A stretch of DNA of 64,000 nt from CAZCGA01 sp964498075 (lineage in GTDB: Bacteria > Desulfobacterota > Binatia > HRBIN30): the NCBI GenBank assembly GCA_964498075.1, contig CAZCGA010000004.1:1-64000 (forward strand), written 5' to 3'. Position 1 is the first letter of the stretch, and every line of letters starts with the position of its first letter. The position numbers were made by a program, and so were the translations under genes. The notes beneath the pieces were generated by a model that did not search any database, was not told the DNA's origin, and worked only from the letters and a program-made list of their open reading frames with translations. Positions 11,752 to 20,562 of this stretch are shown piece after piece.

Positions 11752-12501
11752 CTACCGCTCTCCTGCAGCGCGGCGCGCCTTCCCGCCGCCGGTGACCGTC
11801 CCGAACCATTCGATCTGCCGAGCCAACCCGAGCAGGATGCGCACGTCGTGTTCCTCCAGTTGAGCGCGCCCCAACATTCGCCGGAATGCCAGCATGACGT
11901 GGTCGGGATTGTCGGCGTGCAGGAAGCCGATCGACAAGAACGCCGCTTGCAGCTTCTGAAACATCAGCTCCGCCCGCTCCGCCGATGCGAGCACCGGCGC
12001 CGGCTCCCGCGCACTCCCGGCCGCGAGGAAGATCTCGTAGCAGCACACCATCACCGCCTGCGCCAGATTGAGCGAGGGATATCCCGCGTCCGTGGGAATG
12101 ACGATCAACTGCGGGCAGTGCTTGAGGTCCTCGTTGCTGAGCCCGTGGTCCTCGGGTCCAAAGACTACCGCCACGCGGTTTACCGCCGCCGCGGCAACGA
12201 TGCGCGGGGCAACTGCGTGCGGCGGCTCGGCGGCTGCACGATACGGCCCGCCGCGACAGGTCGTGCCCACGACCAGCCCGCAGTCGGCAACTGCAGCCGC
12301 GAGTGAGTCGAAGCGGCGGAGGGTATCGAGCACGTCCTCGGCGTGCACGGCCATCGCCTTCGACCAGAACTCACGCAGCGGCGCGGGCTGCACCAGCACC
12401 AGATCGAGCAGGCCCATATTCTTCATCGCCCGCGCCACCGCGCCGACGTTGGCAGCCCCAGACGGTCGCACCAGCACTATGCGAATGTTTCGCAACGGCA
12501 T
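11752..12501 (-). CDS. trmJ: tRNA (cytidine/uridine-2'-O-)-methyltransferase TrmJ
   Basis: TrmJ is a SPOUT-class enzyme that methylates the ribose of nucleotide 32 in tRNA. The family motifs are present in order: NVGAVARAMKNMGL near the N-terminus, VFGPEDHGLS in the middle and YPSLNLAQAVM forming the trefoil knot. A helical C-terminal extension of about 80 residues is typical of TrmJ. The start MPLRNIRIVLV fits the family; an ATG 18 nt upstream is possible. A -10-like box 8 nt upstream suggests a leaderless message. It is the first gene of the trmJ-small protein-rmuC-protease run. Confidence 0.9.
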   Translation of the reverse strand: MPLRNIRIVLVRPSGAANVGAVARAMKNMGLLDLVLVQPAPLREFWSKAMAVHAEDVLDTLRRFDSLAAAVADCGLVVGTTCRGGPYRAAAEPPHAVAPRIVAAAAVNRVAVVFGPEDHGLSNEDLKHCPQLIVIPTDAGYPSLNLAQAVMVCCYEIFLAAGSAREPAPVLASAERAELMFQKLQAAFLSIGFLHADNPDHVMLAFRRMLGRAQLEEHDVRILLGLARQIEWFGTVTGGGKARRAAGER

Positions 12502-12509
12502 CGGTCGGG

Positions 12510-12537
12510 ATGCTAGCATTCTGCCGAAAGCGAGCAA
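12510..12537 (-). promoter_or_regulatory. Candidate promoter for trmJ, possibly leaderless
   Basis: On the minus strand TTGCTC (12537-12532), a 16-bp spacer and TAGCAT (12515-12510) end 8 nt before the trmJ ATG at 12501. Transcription would start at or next to the A of the start codon, and there is no Shine-Dalgarno sequence. Confidence 0.35.
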
Positions 12538-12555
12538 AACTGCTCGTTCCCCGAA

Positions 12556-12585
12556 TTGACCCAGCGTGCGACGCGTGTGTATGAA
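12556..12585 (+). promoter_or_regulatory. Candidate promoter for the VOC gene, possibly leaderless
   Basis: TTGACC (12556-12561), an 18-bp spacer and TATGAA (12580-12585) end 6 nt before the ATG at 12592. It is divergent from the trmJ promoter in a shared 90-bp region. Confidence 0.45.
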
Positions 12586-12591
12586 ACTCAG

Positions 12592-13458
12592 ATGATGCGC
12601 GTTGACCACGTCTCGATCGCCGTGCGCGACATCGACGCCGCGCTCGGCTTCTTCCGCCGCTGCCTGCCGATCGAGATGCACGTCGAGAAGCGGCCGGGCT
12701 ATACCGACGACTTCAACTGGTGCGACTTCTACGTCGGGCAGTTCAAGCTCGAGCTGATCGAGGCGACGCGGCCGGACAGCTTTGCGCGCCGCTTCATCGA
12801 CAAGCGCGGCGAAGGCATGCACCACCTGTCGATCGAGGTCGCGCAGCTGCAACCGCTGCTCGCCAGGCTGGAGGCGGACGGTGTCCGTATCGTAGATCGC
12901 TTCGATGCCGGTGACGGCGACCTGACCGCTTTCATCTCGCCGCGCAGCGCCCACGGCGTGCTCATCCAGTTCTGGCAGGTGCCGCACGTCGAGACGCCGG
13001 AGCGGCCGCGGACCGTGCCTTTTCGACTGCGCTCGGGAGAGACCATCCGCATGCGCGTCGACCACGTGTCGATCGCGGTCCGCACCATCGACGTCGCGCT
13101 CGGCTTTTTCCGGCGCTATTTCCCGATCGACGCCGGACGGGGCACGCACGTCGGCTACGAGCGCAGCTTCGCGCTGACCAACTTCACGCTCAACGGGTAC
13201 AAGATCGAGCTGATACAGCCGGCCGAGGGGGTCGCCGGGTTTGTGATGCGCTTCCTCGAGCGGCGTGGCGAAGGCTTGCATCATCTCTCGATCGACGTGG
13301 ACCGCTTGGACCCGTTGATCGAGCAGCTCGAAGCCGATGGCGTGCGCATCGTCGACAAGACCGACTTCCGCAACGGCCGCAAGACGGCGTTCATCTCCCC
13401 GCGCAGCGCGCACGGAGTGTTGATCCAGTTCTGGCAGGAACCGGGGCTGCTGAAATAG
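12592..13458 (+). CDS. Tandem VOC-domain protein (glyoxalase/epimerase-like)
   Basis: The protein is two near-copies of one vicinal-oxygen-chelate domain. Each begins MRVDHVSIAVR and each ends SPRSAHGVLIQFWQ. The inner motif G-E-G-hydrophobic-H-H-L-S-I supplies a metal-ligand His in both halves. The pattern resembles methylmalonyl-CoA epimerase and related enzymes. The two halves are alike even at the DNA level, so the duplication is fairly young or kept alike by gene conversion. Two adjacent ATGs (12592, 12595) are possible starts. The exact reaction is unknown. Confidence 0.85.
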   Translation: MMRVDHVSIAVRDIDAALGFFRRCLPIEMHVEKRPGYTDDFNWCDFYVGQFKLELIEATRPDSFARRFIDKRGEGMHHLSIEVAQLQPLLARLEADGVRIVDRFDAGDGDLTAFISPRSAHGVLIQFWQVPHVETPERPRTVPFRLRSGETIRMRVDHVSIAVRTIDVALGFFRRYFPIDAGRGTHVGYERSFALTNFTLNGYKIELIQPAEGVAGFVMRFLERRGEGLHHLSIDVDRLDPLIEQLEADGVRIVDKTDFRNGRKTAFISPRSAHGVLIQFWQEPGLLK

Positions 13459-13492
13459 AAGCTCGGTCGGCGCGGCGGTCGAGGGCTCGAGA

Positions 13493-14185
13493 GTGAAGGC
13501 GATTCTCTTCGATGCAGCCGGCACGCTCTTCCGCGTGCGCGGCTCGGTCGGCGATACGTACGCCACCGTGGCGCGGCGGCACGGCGTCGTCGTGGCGCCC
13601 GCGGAGATCGAGCCGCGCTTCCGCGCCGCGTTCGGAGCGATGCCACCCTTGGGCTTCCCGGGTGTGGCCGCGGCGGAGCTTCCGCAGCGCGAGCACGAAT
13701 GGTGGAGGGCCGTCGTCGCTGCCGTCTTCCGTGGGTTCCGGTTCAGCGACTTCGATGCTTTCTTTCAGGACCTCTTCCTGCACTTCGCGCGCGCCGACAG
13801 CTGGGAGCTGTTTCCCGACACGCAGCCGGCGCTGACGGGGTTGCGGGCGCGCGGTCTCAGGTTGGCCATCGTCTCGAACTTCGACGGCCGTCTGGTCGGA
13901 ATTTGCGACGGGCTCGGTATCGCCGGCTGCTTCGATGGCATCGTCATGTCCGGGCGCGTCGGCTGCGCCAAGCCGGACCCGAAGATTTTCGCCATTGCGC
14001 TGGATCGTCTGGGCGTTGCGGCGGCCGAAGCGGTGCACGTCGGCGACAGCGACAGCGAAGACGTCCGCGGGGCCGAGGCCGCCGGGCTCCGCGGCGTGCT
14101 GATCGCTCGCGCATCGCCGGGCGGCGGACCGCGCGCCGCGATCCACGACCTGCGCGAGCTGTACACGCATCTTCGGCTTGCATGA
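13493..14185 (+). CDS. HAD-superfamily hydrolase
   Basis: This 230-residue protein begins with GTG and has the HAD nucleophile region FDAAGTLF (Asp7), a later IVSNFDGR block (motif II) and VGDSDSEDVRGAEAAG (motif IV). The usual second Asp of the DxD motif is Ala9, as in the HDHD3/REG-2-like subgroup, so ordinary phosphatase activity is uncertain. It overlaps panE by an ATGA and is the first gene of a HAD-panE-M67 run. Confidence 0.88.
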   Translation: MKAILFDAAGTLFRVRGSVGDTYATVARRHGVVVAPAEIEPRFRAAFGAMPPLGFPGVAAAELPQREHEWWRAVVAAVFRGFRFSDFDAFFQDLFLHFARADSWELFPDTQPALTGLRARGLRLAIVSNFDGRLVGICDGLGIAGCFDGIVMSGRVGCAKPDPKIFAIALDRLGVAAAEAVHVGDSDSEDVRGAEAAGLRGVLIARASPGGGPRAAIHDLRELYTHLRLA

Positions 14186-15165
14186 CCCAACCAGCGGAGC
14201 AACTGGTGCGCATCCTGGTCGCCGGCGCCGGAGCGCTCGGGTCGGTGTTTGGCGGCTTGCTGCAACGCGCCGGTCACGCCGTCACGCTCTTGGGGCGCGG
14301 CGCACACATCGAGGCGATTGCCGCGCACGGGTTGCACATCGGGGGGCTCTGGGGCGAGCACGATGTCGAGGATCTGCACCTTGCCACCGGCGCGGCACAG
14401 TTGCGGCCGGACTTCGATGTGACGTTGATCACCGTCAAGTCGTACGACACCGGCGCCATGGCGCGCGCCGTTGCACCTCTGCTCGCGCCACACGGGGTGA
14501 TGATCTCGCTGCAGAATGGCTTGGGCAACGTCGAGGTGCTGGCCGAGCACGTCGGCGACCAGCGCGTGCTGGCCGCGCGGGTCATCTTCGGTGCGGAGGT
14601 GACTACACCGGGACGGGTGCGGGTGACCGTCTATGCAGACCCGGTGCTTGTGGGCGCTTGGCGCCCGGGAACCGCTGACCACGTGGTGGCCGCCGCACGT
14701 CAGTGGGCGGAACGCTTCGCCGCCGCCGATATTCCATCGGCGTACTGCGACGACATCGAGGCGGCGCTGTGGGGCAAGATCCTTTACAACGCAGCACTGA
14801 ACCCACTCGGCGCGTTGCTCGGCGTGCACTACGGCGCCCTGAGCGAAGATCCGAAAACGCGTGCCATCATGGATACGGTCATTGACGAAGCCTTCCGCGT
14901 CGCGGTTGCCGAAGGAGTGGCGTTGCCCTGGGCGTCGGCGGCCGACTACCGCGCCGTGTTCTACGACCGACTCGTACCGTCCACCTTTCATCATCGCTCC
15001 TCCATGCTGCAGGATCTGGAACGCGGGCGGCCGACGGAGGTCGATGCCATCAACGGCGAGGTCTGGAAGCGCGGCGCGGCGCACGGTATCGTCACGCCGG
15101 CGAACGAGCTGTTGACCCGCCTTGTGCATGCGCGCGAGGCGGCGGGAGTCGGGAAGTCAGGATGA
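14182..15165 (+). CDS. panE: 2-dehydropantoate 2-reductase family protein
   Basis: PanE reduces ketopantoate to pantoate with NADPH in the pantothenate pathway. The 327-residue protein has an N-terminal Rossmann motif (GAGALGSVFGG) and an ITVKSYDT block. The C-terminal ALWGKILYNAALNPLGALLG carries the catalytic Lys, and DLERGRPTEVDAINGEV closes the substrate site. The ATG at 14182 overlaps the HAD stop (ATGA), which rules out a much longer open frame starting upstream. Paralogues acting on other 2-keto acids exist, so the symbol is provisional. Confidence 0.88.
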   Translation: MTQPAEQLVRILVAGAGALGSVFGGLLQRAGHAVTLLGRGAHIEAIAAHGLHIGGLWGEHDVEDLHLATGAAQLRPDFDVTLITVKSYDTGAMARAVAPLLAPHGVMISLQNGLGNVEVLAEHVGDQRVLAARVIFGAEVTTPGRVRVTVYADPVLVGAWRPGTADHVVAAARQWAERFAAADIPSAYCDDIEAALWGKILYNAALNPLGALLGVHYGALSEDPKTRAIMDTVIDEAFRVAVAEGVALPWASAADYRAVFYDRLVPSTFHHRSSMLQDLERGRPTEVDAINGEVWKRGAAHGIVTPANELLTRLVHAREAAGVGKSG

Positions 15166-15623
15166 GACTTGTCATGAGCCGGGCGAGCCTGGCGATGCTG
15201 CAGGCACACGGCACCGAAGCCTACCCAGACGAGTGCTGCGGGATGATCATCGAGCGCAACGGGCGCGAGGAAGTGGTGCGGGTCACGAACATCCAGAACG
15301 AGCTGCATGCCAAGGACCCCGAGCAATTCCCGCGCACGGCACGGATCGCTTACACCATGGGGCGTGAAGCCGCACCGATCCTCATCGGTGCCGAACGCGG
15401 CGAGCTGATCCTGCGTGCCATTTATCACTCGCACCCCGAGCACGACGCCTACTTCTCGGCCGAGGACAAGAAGCAAGCGATGGGCGGATGGGACGAACCG
15501 AACTACCCCCAGGCCGCGCAAATCGTGATGTCGGTGCGTGCCGGCACGGTGCGCGCCACCAAGGCGTTTGCCTGGGACGAGGCGGCAAAGGACTACGTGG
15601 AAATCCCGTTGGAGGTGCGCTGA
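15162..15623 (+). CDS. M67-family JAMM metallopeptidase
   Basis: The 153-residue protein has the full JAMM zinc signature: Glu24 in PDECCG, then H89-x-H91-x7-S99-x2-D102 in YHSHPEHDAYFSAED. Bacterial stand-alone JAMM proteins of this size often trim the tail of ubiquitin-like sulfur carriers. No ThiS/MoaD-like partner is next to it here. It overlaps panE by 4 nt and converges on an MFS gene 1 nt away. Confidence 0.9.
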   Translation: MRLVMSRASLAMLQAHGTEAYPDECCGMIIERNGREEVVRVTNIQNELHAKDPEQFPRTARIAYTMGREAAPILIGAERGELILRAIYHSHPEHDAYFSAEDKKQAMGGWDEPNYPQAAQIVMSVRAGTVRATKAFAWDEAAKDYVEIPLEVR

Positions 15624-15624
15624 G

Positions 15625-16902
15625 TCACGCTTCCTTCGAGGCGGCTTCCAGTGACAGGCCGCGGGTCTCGTCGACGAACAGTCCAAAGATGACGGCGCTG
15701 GGGATCGCCAGCAGCGCCAAGTAGCCGACGACGGTGGAGAGGCCGCCGAGGGGCCCCGCCAGCACGGCGATCGCCGCCTGCGACGACACCGACGCCACCG
15801 CGGCGATCAACGCGAACCAGCCGATCATCGTGCCGCGCAGTGCAGTCGGGAAGAGCTCGGTGATGGCGGAGTTGCCACCGACCACCAACGCGTTGCCGGC
15901 GGCCGTGAACCAGGCGAAGCCCGCACCCAGCCACAACGTGGGAAGCGCCCAGTGCGCCGGTGGGCCCCAGTAGAAGCCCAGCGCGCCGGTAGACGCCAGC
16001 AGGCTCGACACCACCACCGTGGGTACCCGGCCGAGGTGCTCGCACGTCCACGCACCCAGTGGAAAGCCCAGCATCCCGACCGCGCCACCGGCGAGGACCA
16101 TCAGGGTGGCCGCGCCTGCCGACAGCCCGACCACCGAGACGGCGTGGAAGTAGCTCCAGCTGCTGGCTGCGTTGCTCGCGATCGTACCGATCAGCGAGCA
16201 TACCAGGACCGGAACGGCGCGCCGCCGGTAGCGCGAGCTGAACACGTCGTAGAAGTGCGTCCGCGCCGTCGCGCCGCTCGCGGCGACGCGCTGCCAGCGC
16301 TGACTCTCAGGGATGATCCGCGCGAGGAACGGGAGGATCAGCAACCCCATCGGCGCGCCCGCCAGCAGCCAGCGCCACGAATGGTCCGCACCCGCGAGCA
16401 ACGGCATGATGGTCACGCACACTCCGCTACCCAAACCCATGGCCAGCCCGCCGAAGCTCTGCCCCTTGGCGCGCAGGCCGATCGGCAGCTCCTCCGCCAG
16501 CATGACCACGCCGGCGGCGACAGTCGCGCCACTGAGGGCGTACAAGAGGATTTCGAAGATCGCGAAAGGAACTTGCGTGACCGACAGCGCCGCACCGAGC
16601 GCCGCGAACGGCGTGACCGCGGTACACCATACCGCGATGCGCCGGCGCCCGACGCGATCGGCCAGGCGCGAGAGGATCAACGCCCCGAGCGATGAGAGCG
16701 CGATCCAGGCATAGAGGCGGGCAATCCCCGACTGATCGAGCTGGAAGCTCTTGGCGATCCAGGGCGCACCGACACCGAGGTTCGACATCATGAAGCCTTG
16801 GAAACCGAGCAGGCCGGAGACCGCGATGATGGTTCGCCGGGCCGACGCCCTGGGTTCGGCAGCATCGAGACTCACCGGCGCCGGAATCTCAATCGCAGAC
16901 AC
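15625..16902 (-). CDS. MFS transporter
   Basis: A 425-residue major-facilitator protein shows about 12 hydrophobic segments and the loop 2-3 signature RLADRVGRRRI. A second copy-like motif lies after helix 8. Family resemblance is to metabolite/H+ symporters of the SP or AAHS type, but substrate residues are not recognisable. The start overlaps the end of the upstream alcohol dehydrogenase by 14 nt, so the two are co-transcribed. Confidence 0.88.
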   Translation of the reverse strand: MSAIEIPAPVSLDAAEPRASARRTIIAVSGLLGFQGFMMSNLGVGAPWIAKSFQLDQSGIARLYAWIALSSLGALILSRLADRVGRRRIAVWCTAVTPFAALGAALSVTQVPFAIFEILLYALSGATVAAGVVMLAEELPIGLRAKGQSFGGLAMGLGSGVCVTIMPLLAGADHSWRWLLAGAPMGLLILPFLARIIPESQRWQRVAASGATARTHFYDVFSSRYRRRAVPVLVCSLIGTIASNAASSWSYFHAVSVVGLSAGAATLMVLAGGAVGMLGFPLGAWTCEHLGRVPTVVVSSLLASTGALGFYWGPPAHWALPTLWLGAGFAWFTAAGNALVVGGNSAITELFPTALRGTMIGWFALIAAVASVSSQAAIAVLAGPLGGLSTVVGYLALLAIPSAVIFGLFVDETRGLSLEAASKEA

Positions 16903-17893
16903 GGAGCACCCCCGAGCCTTGAATGCCGTCGTGCTTCAGCTGTTGCAAGGCGCGATTGGCGTCGGCGAGCGGGAACGCCGTCGTCTGCGGCCGGATGGGG
17001 ATCTCGGCGGCGATGCGCAGCAACGCGTCGCCGTCGCTGCGCGTATTCGCGGTCACGCTGCGCAGATTCTTCTCATGGAATAAATGGCGCTCGTAGTTGA
17101 GCGTGGGGATGTCGGTCAGGTAGATGCCGGCCAGCGCGAGCGTACCGCCGTACTCGAGCGCTGCCAACGCCGGCAAGACCAGCTCGCCCACCGGTGCAAA
17201 GAGCACGGCGCTGTCCAGCTTCTGCGGCGGGGTTGCATCCGCCCCACCCGCCCAAGATGCGCCCAATTCGCGCGCCAGCGCCTGATGGCGGGTATCGCGC
17301 GTCATGACGTACACCGTGCAGCCGAGGTGTCGCGCCACTTGAATGGCGATGTGTGCGGACGAACCAAAGCCGTAGAGGCCGAGCCGGCACCCCGGGCGGA
17401 TCTCGGCGCGGCGCAGGGCGCGGTAGCCGATGATGCCGGCGCACAGCAGCGGCGTCGCCTCGGCGTCGCCGAGCGCCGCCGGCAGCGCGTACGCGAAGTC
17501 ATCACGCACCACCGCGTACTCGGCGTAGCCGCCGTTCTCGTGATAGCCGGTGAAGCGCGCCTGCAGGCAGAGGTTCTCGTTGCCGGCCCGGCAGTAACGG
17601 CACTCCCCGCAGGTGGAGCGCAGCCAGGCGATGCCGACCCGATCGCCGTCGTTGAAGCGCCGCGCCGTGCTGCCGCGCCGGTCGACGACACCCACGACCT
17701 GATGACCGGGGACGATGTGGTCGACCCGCGGCGGCAGCTCTCCTTCGACCACGTGCAGATCGGTGCGGCAAATGCCGCAGGCGTGCACGCGCACGCGGAT
17801 CTCGTTCGCGGCGGGTTCGGGAATCGGCAGATCGCGCAGCTGCAGCGGCGCGGTATCGATCGGTGCCGGCCGCGACAGCGCCATTGCTTTCAT
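16889..17893 (-). CDS. Zinc-dependent alcohol dehydrogenase (AdhP-like)
   Basis: This medium-chain dehydrogenase has the catalytic-zinc region CGICRTDLHVVEGELP and GHQVVG (usually GHE). The structural-zinc loop CGECRYCRAGNENLC and a Rossmann turn GLYGFGSSAH are also present. It oxidises a primary alcohol or reduces an aldehyde with NAD(P); the substrate cannot be read from the sequence. It starts 15 nt after the NRAMP-like gene and overlaps the MFS gene, placing it inside a long minus-strand unit. Confidence 0.92.
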   Translation of the reverse strand: MKAMALSRPAPIDTAPLQLRDLPIPEPAANEIRVRVHACGICRTDLHVVEGELPPRVDHIVPGHQVVGVVDRRGSTARRFNDGDRVGIAWLRSTCGECRYCRAGNENLCLQARFTGYHENGGYAEYAVVRDDFAYALPAALGDAEATPLLCAGIIGYRALRRAEIRPGCRLGLYGFGSSAHIAIQVARHLGCTVYVMTRDTRHQALARELGASWAGGADATPPQKLDSAVLFAPVGELVLPALAALEYGGTLALAGIYLTDIPTLNYERHLFHEKNLRSVTANTRSDGDALLRIAAEIPIRPQTTAFPLADANRALQQLKHDGIQGSGVLRVCD

Positions 17894-17908
17894 GGCAACC
17901 TTCCCCGG

Positions 17909-19213
17909 CTAATATCCCAAGACGAGACTCCCGACCATCACGACTGTGAGCCCAATCATGGCGACCGAAGTACCCCACGCGATCACGTTGTAGCTCCCGG
18001 AGTTGACGTACGTTCCCATGAGGTCACGGCGATTCACCAGCAGCAAGATGAAGATCAGCACGAACGGCAGCAGTATGCCGTTGAGGACTTGGGACAGGTA
18101 CATGACCGCGAGCAAGGGAAAGCGCGGCAACAAGATGAACAGCCCGCCGAGCACGATCAGCGCCGTATACAGCCCGAAGAACTGCGGCGCCTCGCGGAAC
18201 TTCTTGTCGATCCCCGCCTCCCAGCCGAAGCCTTCGCAGACGTAGTACGCAGTCGACAGCGGCAGCACGGACGCCGCGAACAACGACGCGTTGAACAAAC
18301 CGAAGGCGAACAGCCCGGCGCAATACTTCCCCGCGAGCGGTGCCAGGGCCAGTGCCGCGTCTTGCGCGGTCTGAATGGGGAGGTGCTGCTCGTGCAGCGT
18401 CGCCGCACAAGCCACCATGATGAACATCGCCACAACCACCGCACCCACGCAGCCCACGATCACGTCGTAGCGCGTGTAGCGGTAGTCGGCGAGGCGCACG
18501 CCTTTGTCGACGACGGCCGCCTGCAGGTAGAACTGCATCCAGGGAGCGATGGTGGTGCCGACCACGCCGATCAGCATCACCACGTAGTCGCTGCGCCAGT
18601 GGAACTCCGGTACCACCATCCGCACGAGCACTTCGCCCCACGGGGGACGCGCCATGAAGCCGGAGATGAGATAGGCGACGTAGAACACGCAGGCGACGAG
18701 AAACACCTTCTCGACGCGGCTGTACGTCCCGTAGACGATCAACCACCAGACGAACAAGCCCGACGCCGGAATCGAAACGTACTTGCTCACCCCGAAGATC
18801 TCCAACGCTGCGGCAACGCCGGCGAACTCGGCCACCGTATTGGCGAGGTTGGCAAACAGCAGCGTTACCATGAGGTAGAAGGTCACCTTCACGCCGTACT
18901 GCTCGCGGATGAGGTCGGCGAGCCCCTTGCCCGTGACCACACCCATGCGGGCGCACATCTCCTGGACCACGACGAGCGCCACGGTGACCGGGATCAACGT
19001 CCACAGCAGGCTGTAGCCGAACTGCGCGCCGGCCAGCGAGTAGGTGTAGATGCCGCCGGCATCGTTGTCGACGTTGGCGGTGATGATCCCGGGCCCGATC
19101 ACCGCCACCACCACGGCGATTCGCGCGAGCCCGCCGGTGCGCAGCCGGGCACGCAGGCGTGCCCGCATGCCGCGGCGCACCGCCGGCTTCACAGCTTCAG
19201 CTTGCGCTTCCAT
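17909..19213 (-). CDS. NRAMP-like divalent metal transporter with atypical metal motifs
   Basis: The 434-residue protein has 10-11 membrane helices in the NRAMP order. In helix 1 the canonical DPGN is replaced by DNDAGG (residues 49-54). In helix 6 the canonical MPHN, which supplies the soft methionine ligand, is replaced by APWM (223-226). Loss of that methionine is known to shift NRAMP relatives toward harder ions such as Mg2+. The gene overlaps by 25 nt an upstream gene encoding MgtE-type Mg-sensing domains. A Mg or other hard-cation substrate is therefore inferred. Confidence 0.85.
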   Translation of the reverse strand: MEAQAEAVKPAVRRGMRARLRARLRTGGLARIAVVVAVIGPGIITANVDNDAGGIYTYSLAGAQFGYSLLWTLIPVTVALVVVQEMCARMGVVTGKGLADLIREQYGVKVTFYLMVTLLFANLANTVAEFAGVAAALEIFGVSKYVSIPASGLFVWWLIVYGTYSRVEKVFLVACVFYVAYLISGFMARPPWGEVLVRMVVPEFHWRSDYVVMLIGVVGTTIAPWMQFYLQAAVVDKGVRLADYRYTRYDVIVGCVGAVVVAMFIMVACAATLHEQHLPIQTAQDAALALAPLAGKYCAGLFAFGLFNASLFAASVLPLSTAYYVCEGFGWEAGIDKKFREAPQFFGLYTALIVLGGLFILLPRFPLLAVMYLSQVLNGILLPFVLIFILLLVNRRDLMGTYVNSGSYNVIAWGTSVAMIGLTVVMVGSLVLGY

Positions 19214-20529
19214 GCCTGGTTGGCGATGTGGCTGACCACGTCATCCACGGTGATCATGCCGATGAGCGCCTCCCCGTCGTCGATGACCGGCAGGGCCAGC
19301 AGATCGTACTTCTCGACGATCTCAGCGACGCTGTCGCGACTGTCGGTGTGGTGCACGCGCGCCGGGTTTTGGATCATGATCTCGCGCAGCCGCGCCTGCG
19401 GTTGCGCCATGATGAGGTGACGCAGGTTGAGGACGCCGACCAGCCGCCCGTCGGGCTCCACGACAAAGAGGTAGTAGATGTTCTCCACGTCGGGGGCGGC
19501 GGTCCGCAGCCGCGCAAAGGTCTCCTCCACGGTCAGGTCGGCGGGGAGCTTGACCAGCTCGGTGGTCATCATGCCGCCCGCCGTGTCGGGCGGGTAGGTG
19601 AGCAGCTCGCGTACGTCTTGCGCCTCGTCCACCTCCATCTTGCGCAGCAAGGCCGTCGAGGTCTCCTGCGGCAGCTCGTTGAGCAGGTCGGCGGCCTCAT
19701 CGGGCGGCATCTCTTCGAGGATGTCCGCCGCATAGTCCTGCGACACGGTCTCGATCAACTGCGTCTGAATGCGTGGATCTTCGACCTCGGCGAGTGCGTC
19801 GGCCGCGGTCTCCGGATCGAGAGAGCGAAACACCGTGGCCCGTTCGTGTAAGTCGAGGTCGGTGAGGATCTCGGCGATGTCGGCCGGATGCAGCTCCTTG
19901 AGCTGGCGCTGCATGACACTGAGCCGAATGCGCCGCGCCTTGTCGTCGAGCGACAGCGGCTGCACGTAGTTCCAGCGGATGAGGCGTTCGGCGCTGAGGT
20001 AGCGCGCATGCGGCCGGAAGCGGCGCAGCAGCGTGTCGATGCCGTGCTCCCACCCCATGCGGCGTACCAAGCCGCGCGTGCCGACGTCGACGTGGACGAG
20101 GCGGAGGTCACACCGCCCGAGACGCAGGAAGTGCAAGTCATTGACCCGCACCACCTTGGCGCCGTTCATGTCGACGATCTGCTTGTCGAGCAACGTCTCG
20201 CGCACCAGGATTTCGCCGGGGGTGCCGAGCTTCGACGGGGTGAGCGCCTGAATGCCGACGCGCAGGCGGATCGCCTCAGCGGTGATGTCGGCGACGTCGC
20301 TCCAGCGGCCGGTCAGCGCGAACGGCTCCCAGCGGCCGCGCTGCACGACGAACCCGACCACCGGCGGGAACATCGACCCCACCGACACCGAGACATCGCT
20401 GAGCTGGCCCACGAGCGTGCCGTCGGCGTCGTGAACCGGCTGGTTCAGCAGCGACGAGAAGAACAGGAACCCGTGCTCTTCCTCCGCAATCAGCCGATGA
20501 TTGGTGTCCGTCGGTGTTGCATCCATCAT
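19189..20529 (-). CDS. MgtE N-terminal/CBS protein with PRC-barrel-like start, no channel domain
   Basis: The protein has PRC-barrel-like segments (about residues 20-160), an MgtE intracellular N domain (about 195-305, with LHPADIAEILTDLDLHERA and EEMPPDEAADLLNELPQE) and two CBS domains. The first CBS begins at DTAGGMMTTELVKLP. It ends at KRKLKL with no transmembrane part, whereas true MgtE continues into a five-helix Mg2+ channel. It is likely a cytosolic Mg-dependent regulator for the overlapping NRAMP-like gene. The ATG at 20529 is preferred over a TTG 12 nt upstream. Confidence 0.87.
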   Translation of the reverse strand: MMDATPTDTNHRLIAEEEHGFLFFSSLLNQPVHDADGTLVGQLSDVSVSVGSMFPPVVGFVVQRGRWEPFALTGRWSDVADITAEAIRLRVGIQALTPSKLGTPGEILVRETLLDKQIVDMNGAKVVRVNDLHFLRLGRCDLRLVHVDVGTRGLVRRMGWEHGIDTLLRRFRPHARYLSAERLIRWNYVQPLSLDDKARRIRLSVMQRQLKELHPADIAEILTDLDLHERATVFRSLDPETAADALAEVEDPRIQTQLIETVSQDYAADILEEMPPDEAADLLNELPQETSTALLRKMEVDEAQDVRELLTYPPDTAGGMMTTELVKLPADLTVEETFARLRTAAPDVENIYYLFVVEPDGRLVGVLNLRHLIMAQPQARLREIMIQNPARVHHTDSRDSVAEIVEKYDLLALPVIDDGEALIGMITVDDVVSHIANQAWKRKLKL

Positions 20530-20562
20530 GGGCCGAACCAAGCAGCGGTGTGCGTCTCAGCG

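Noticed and set aside
12502..13566. N-terminal extension of trmJ to 604 codons
   Set aside because: The extension is antisense to the tandem VOC gene. The TrmJ family starts at the NIRIVLV strand near 12501.
13699..14181. N-terminal extension of panE
   Set aside because: It overlaps the HAD gene in another frame and is Arg-rich. The ATGA junction at 14182 gives a normal Rossmann start.
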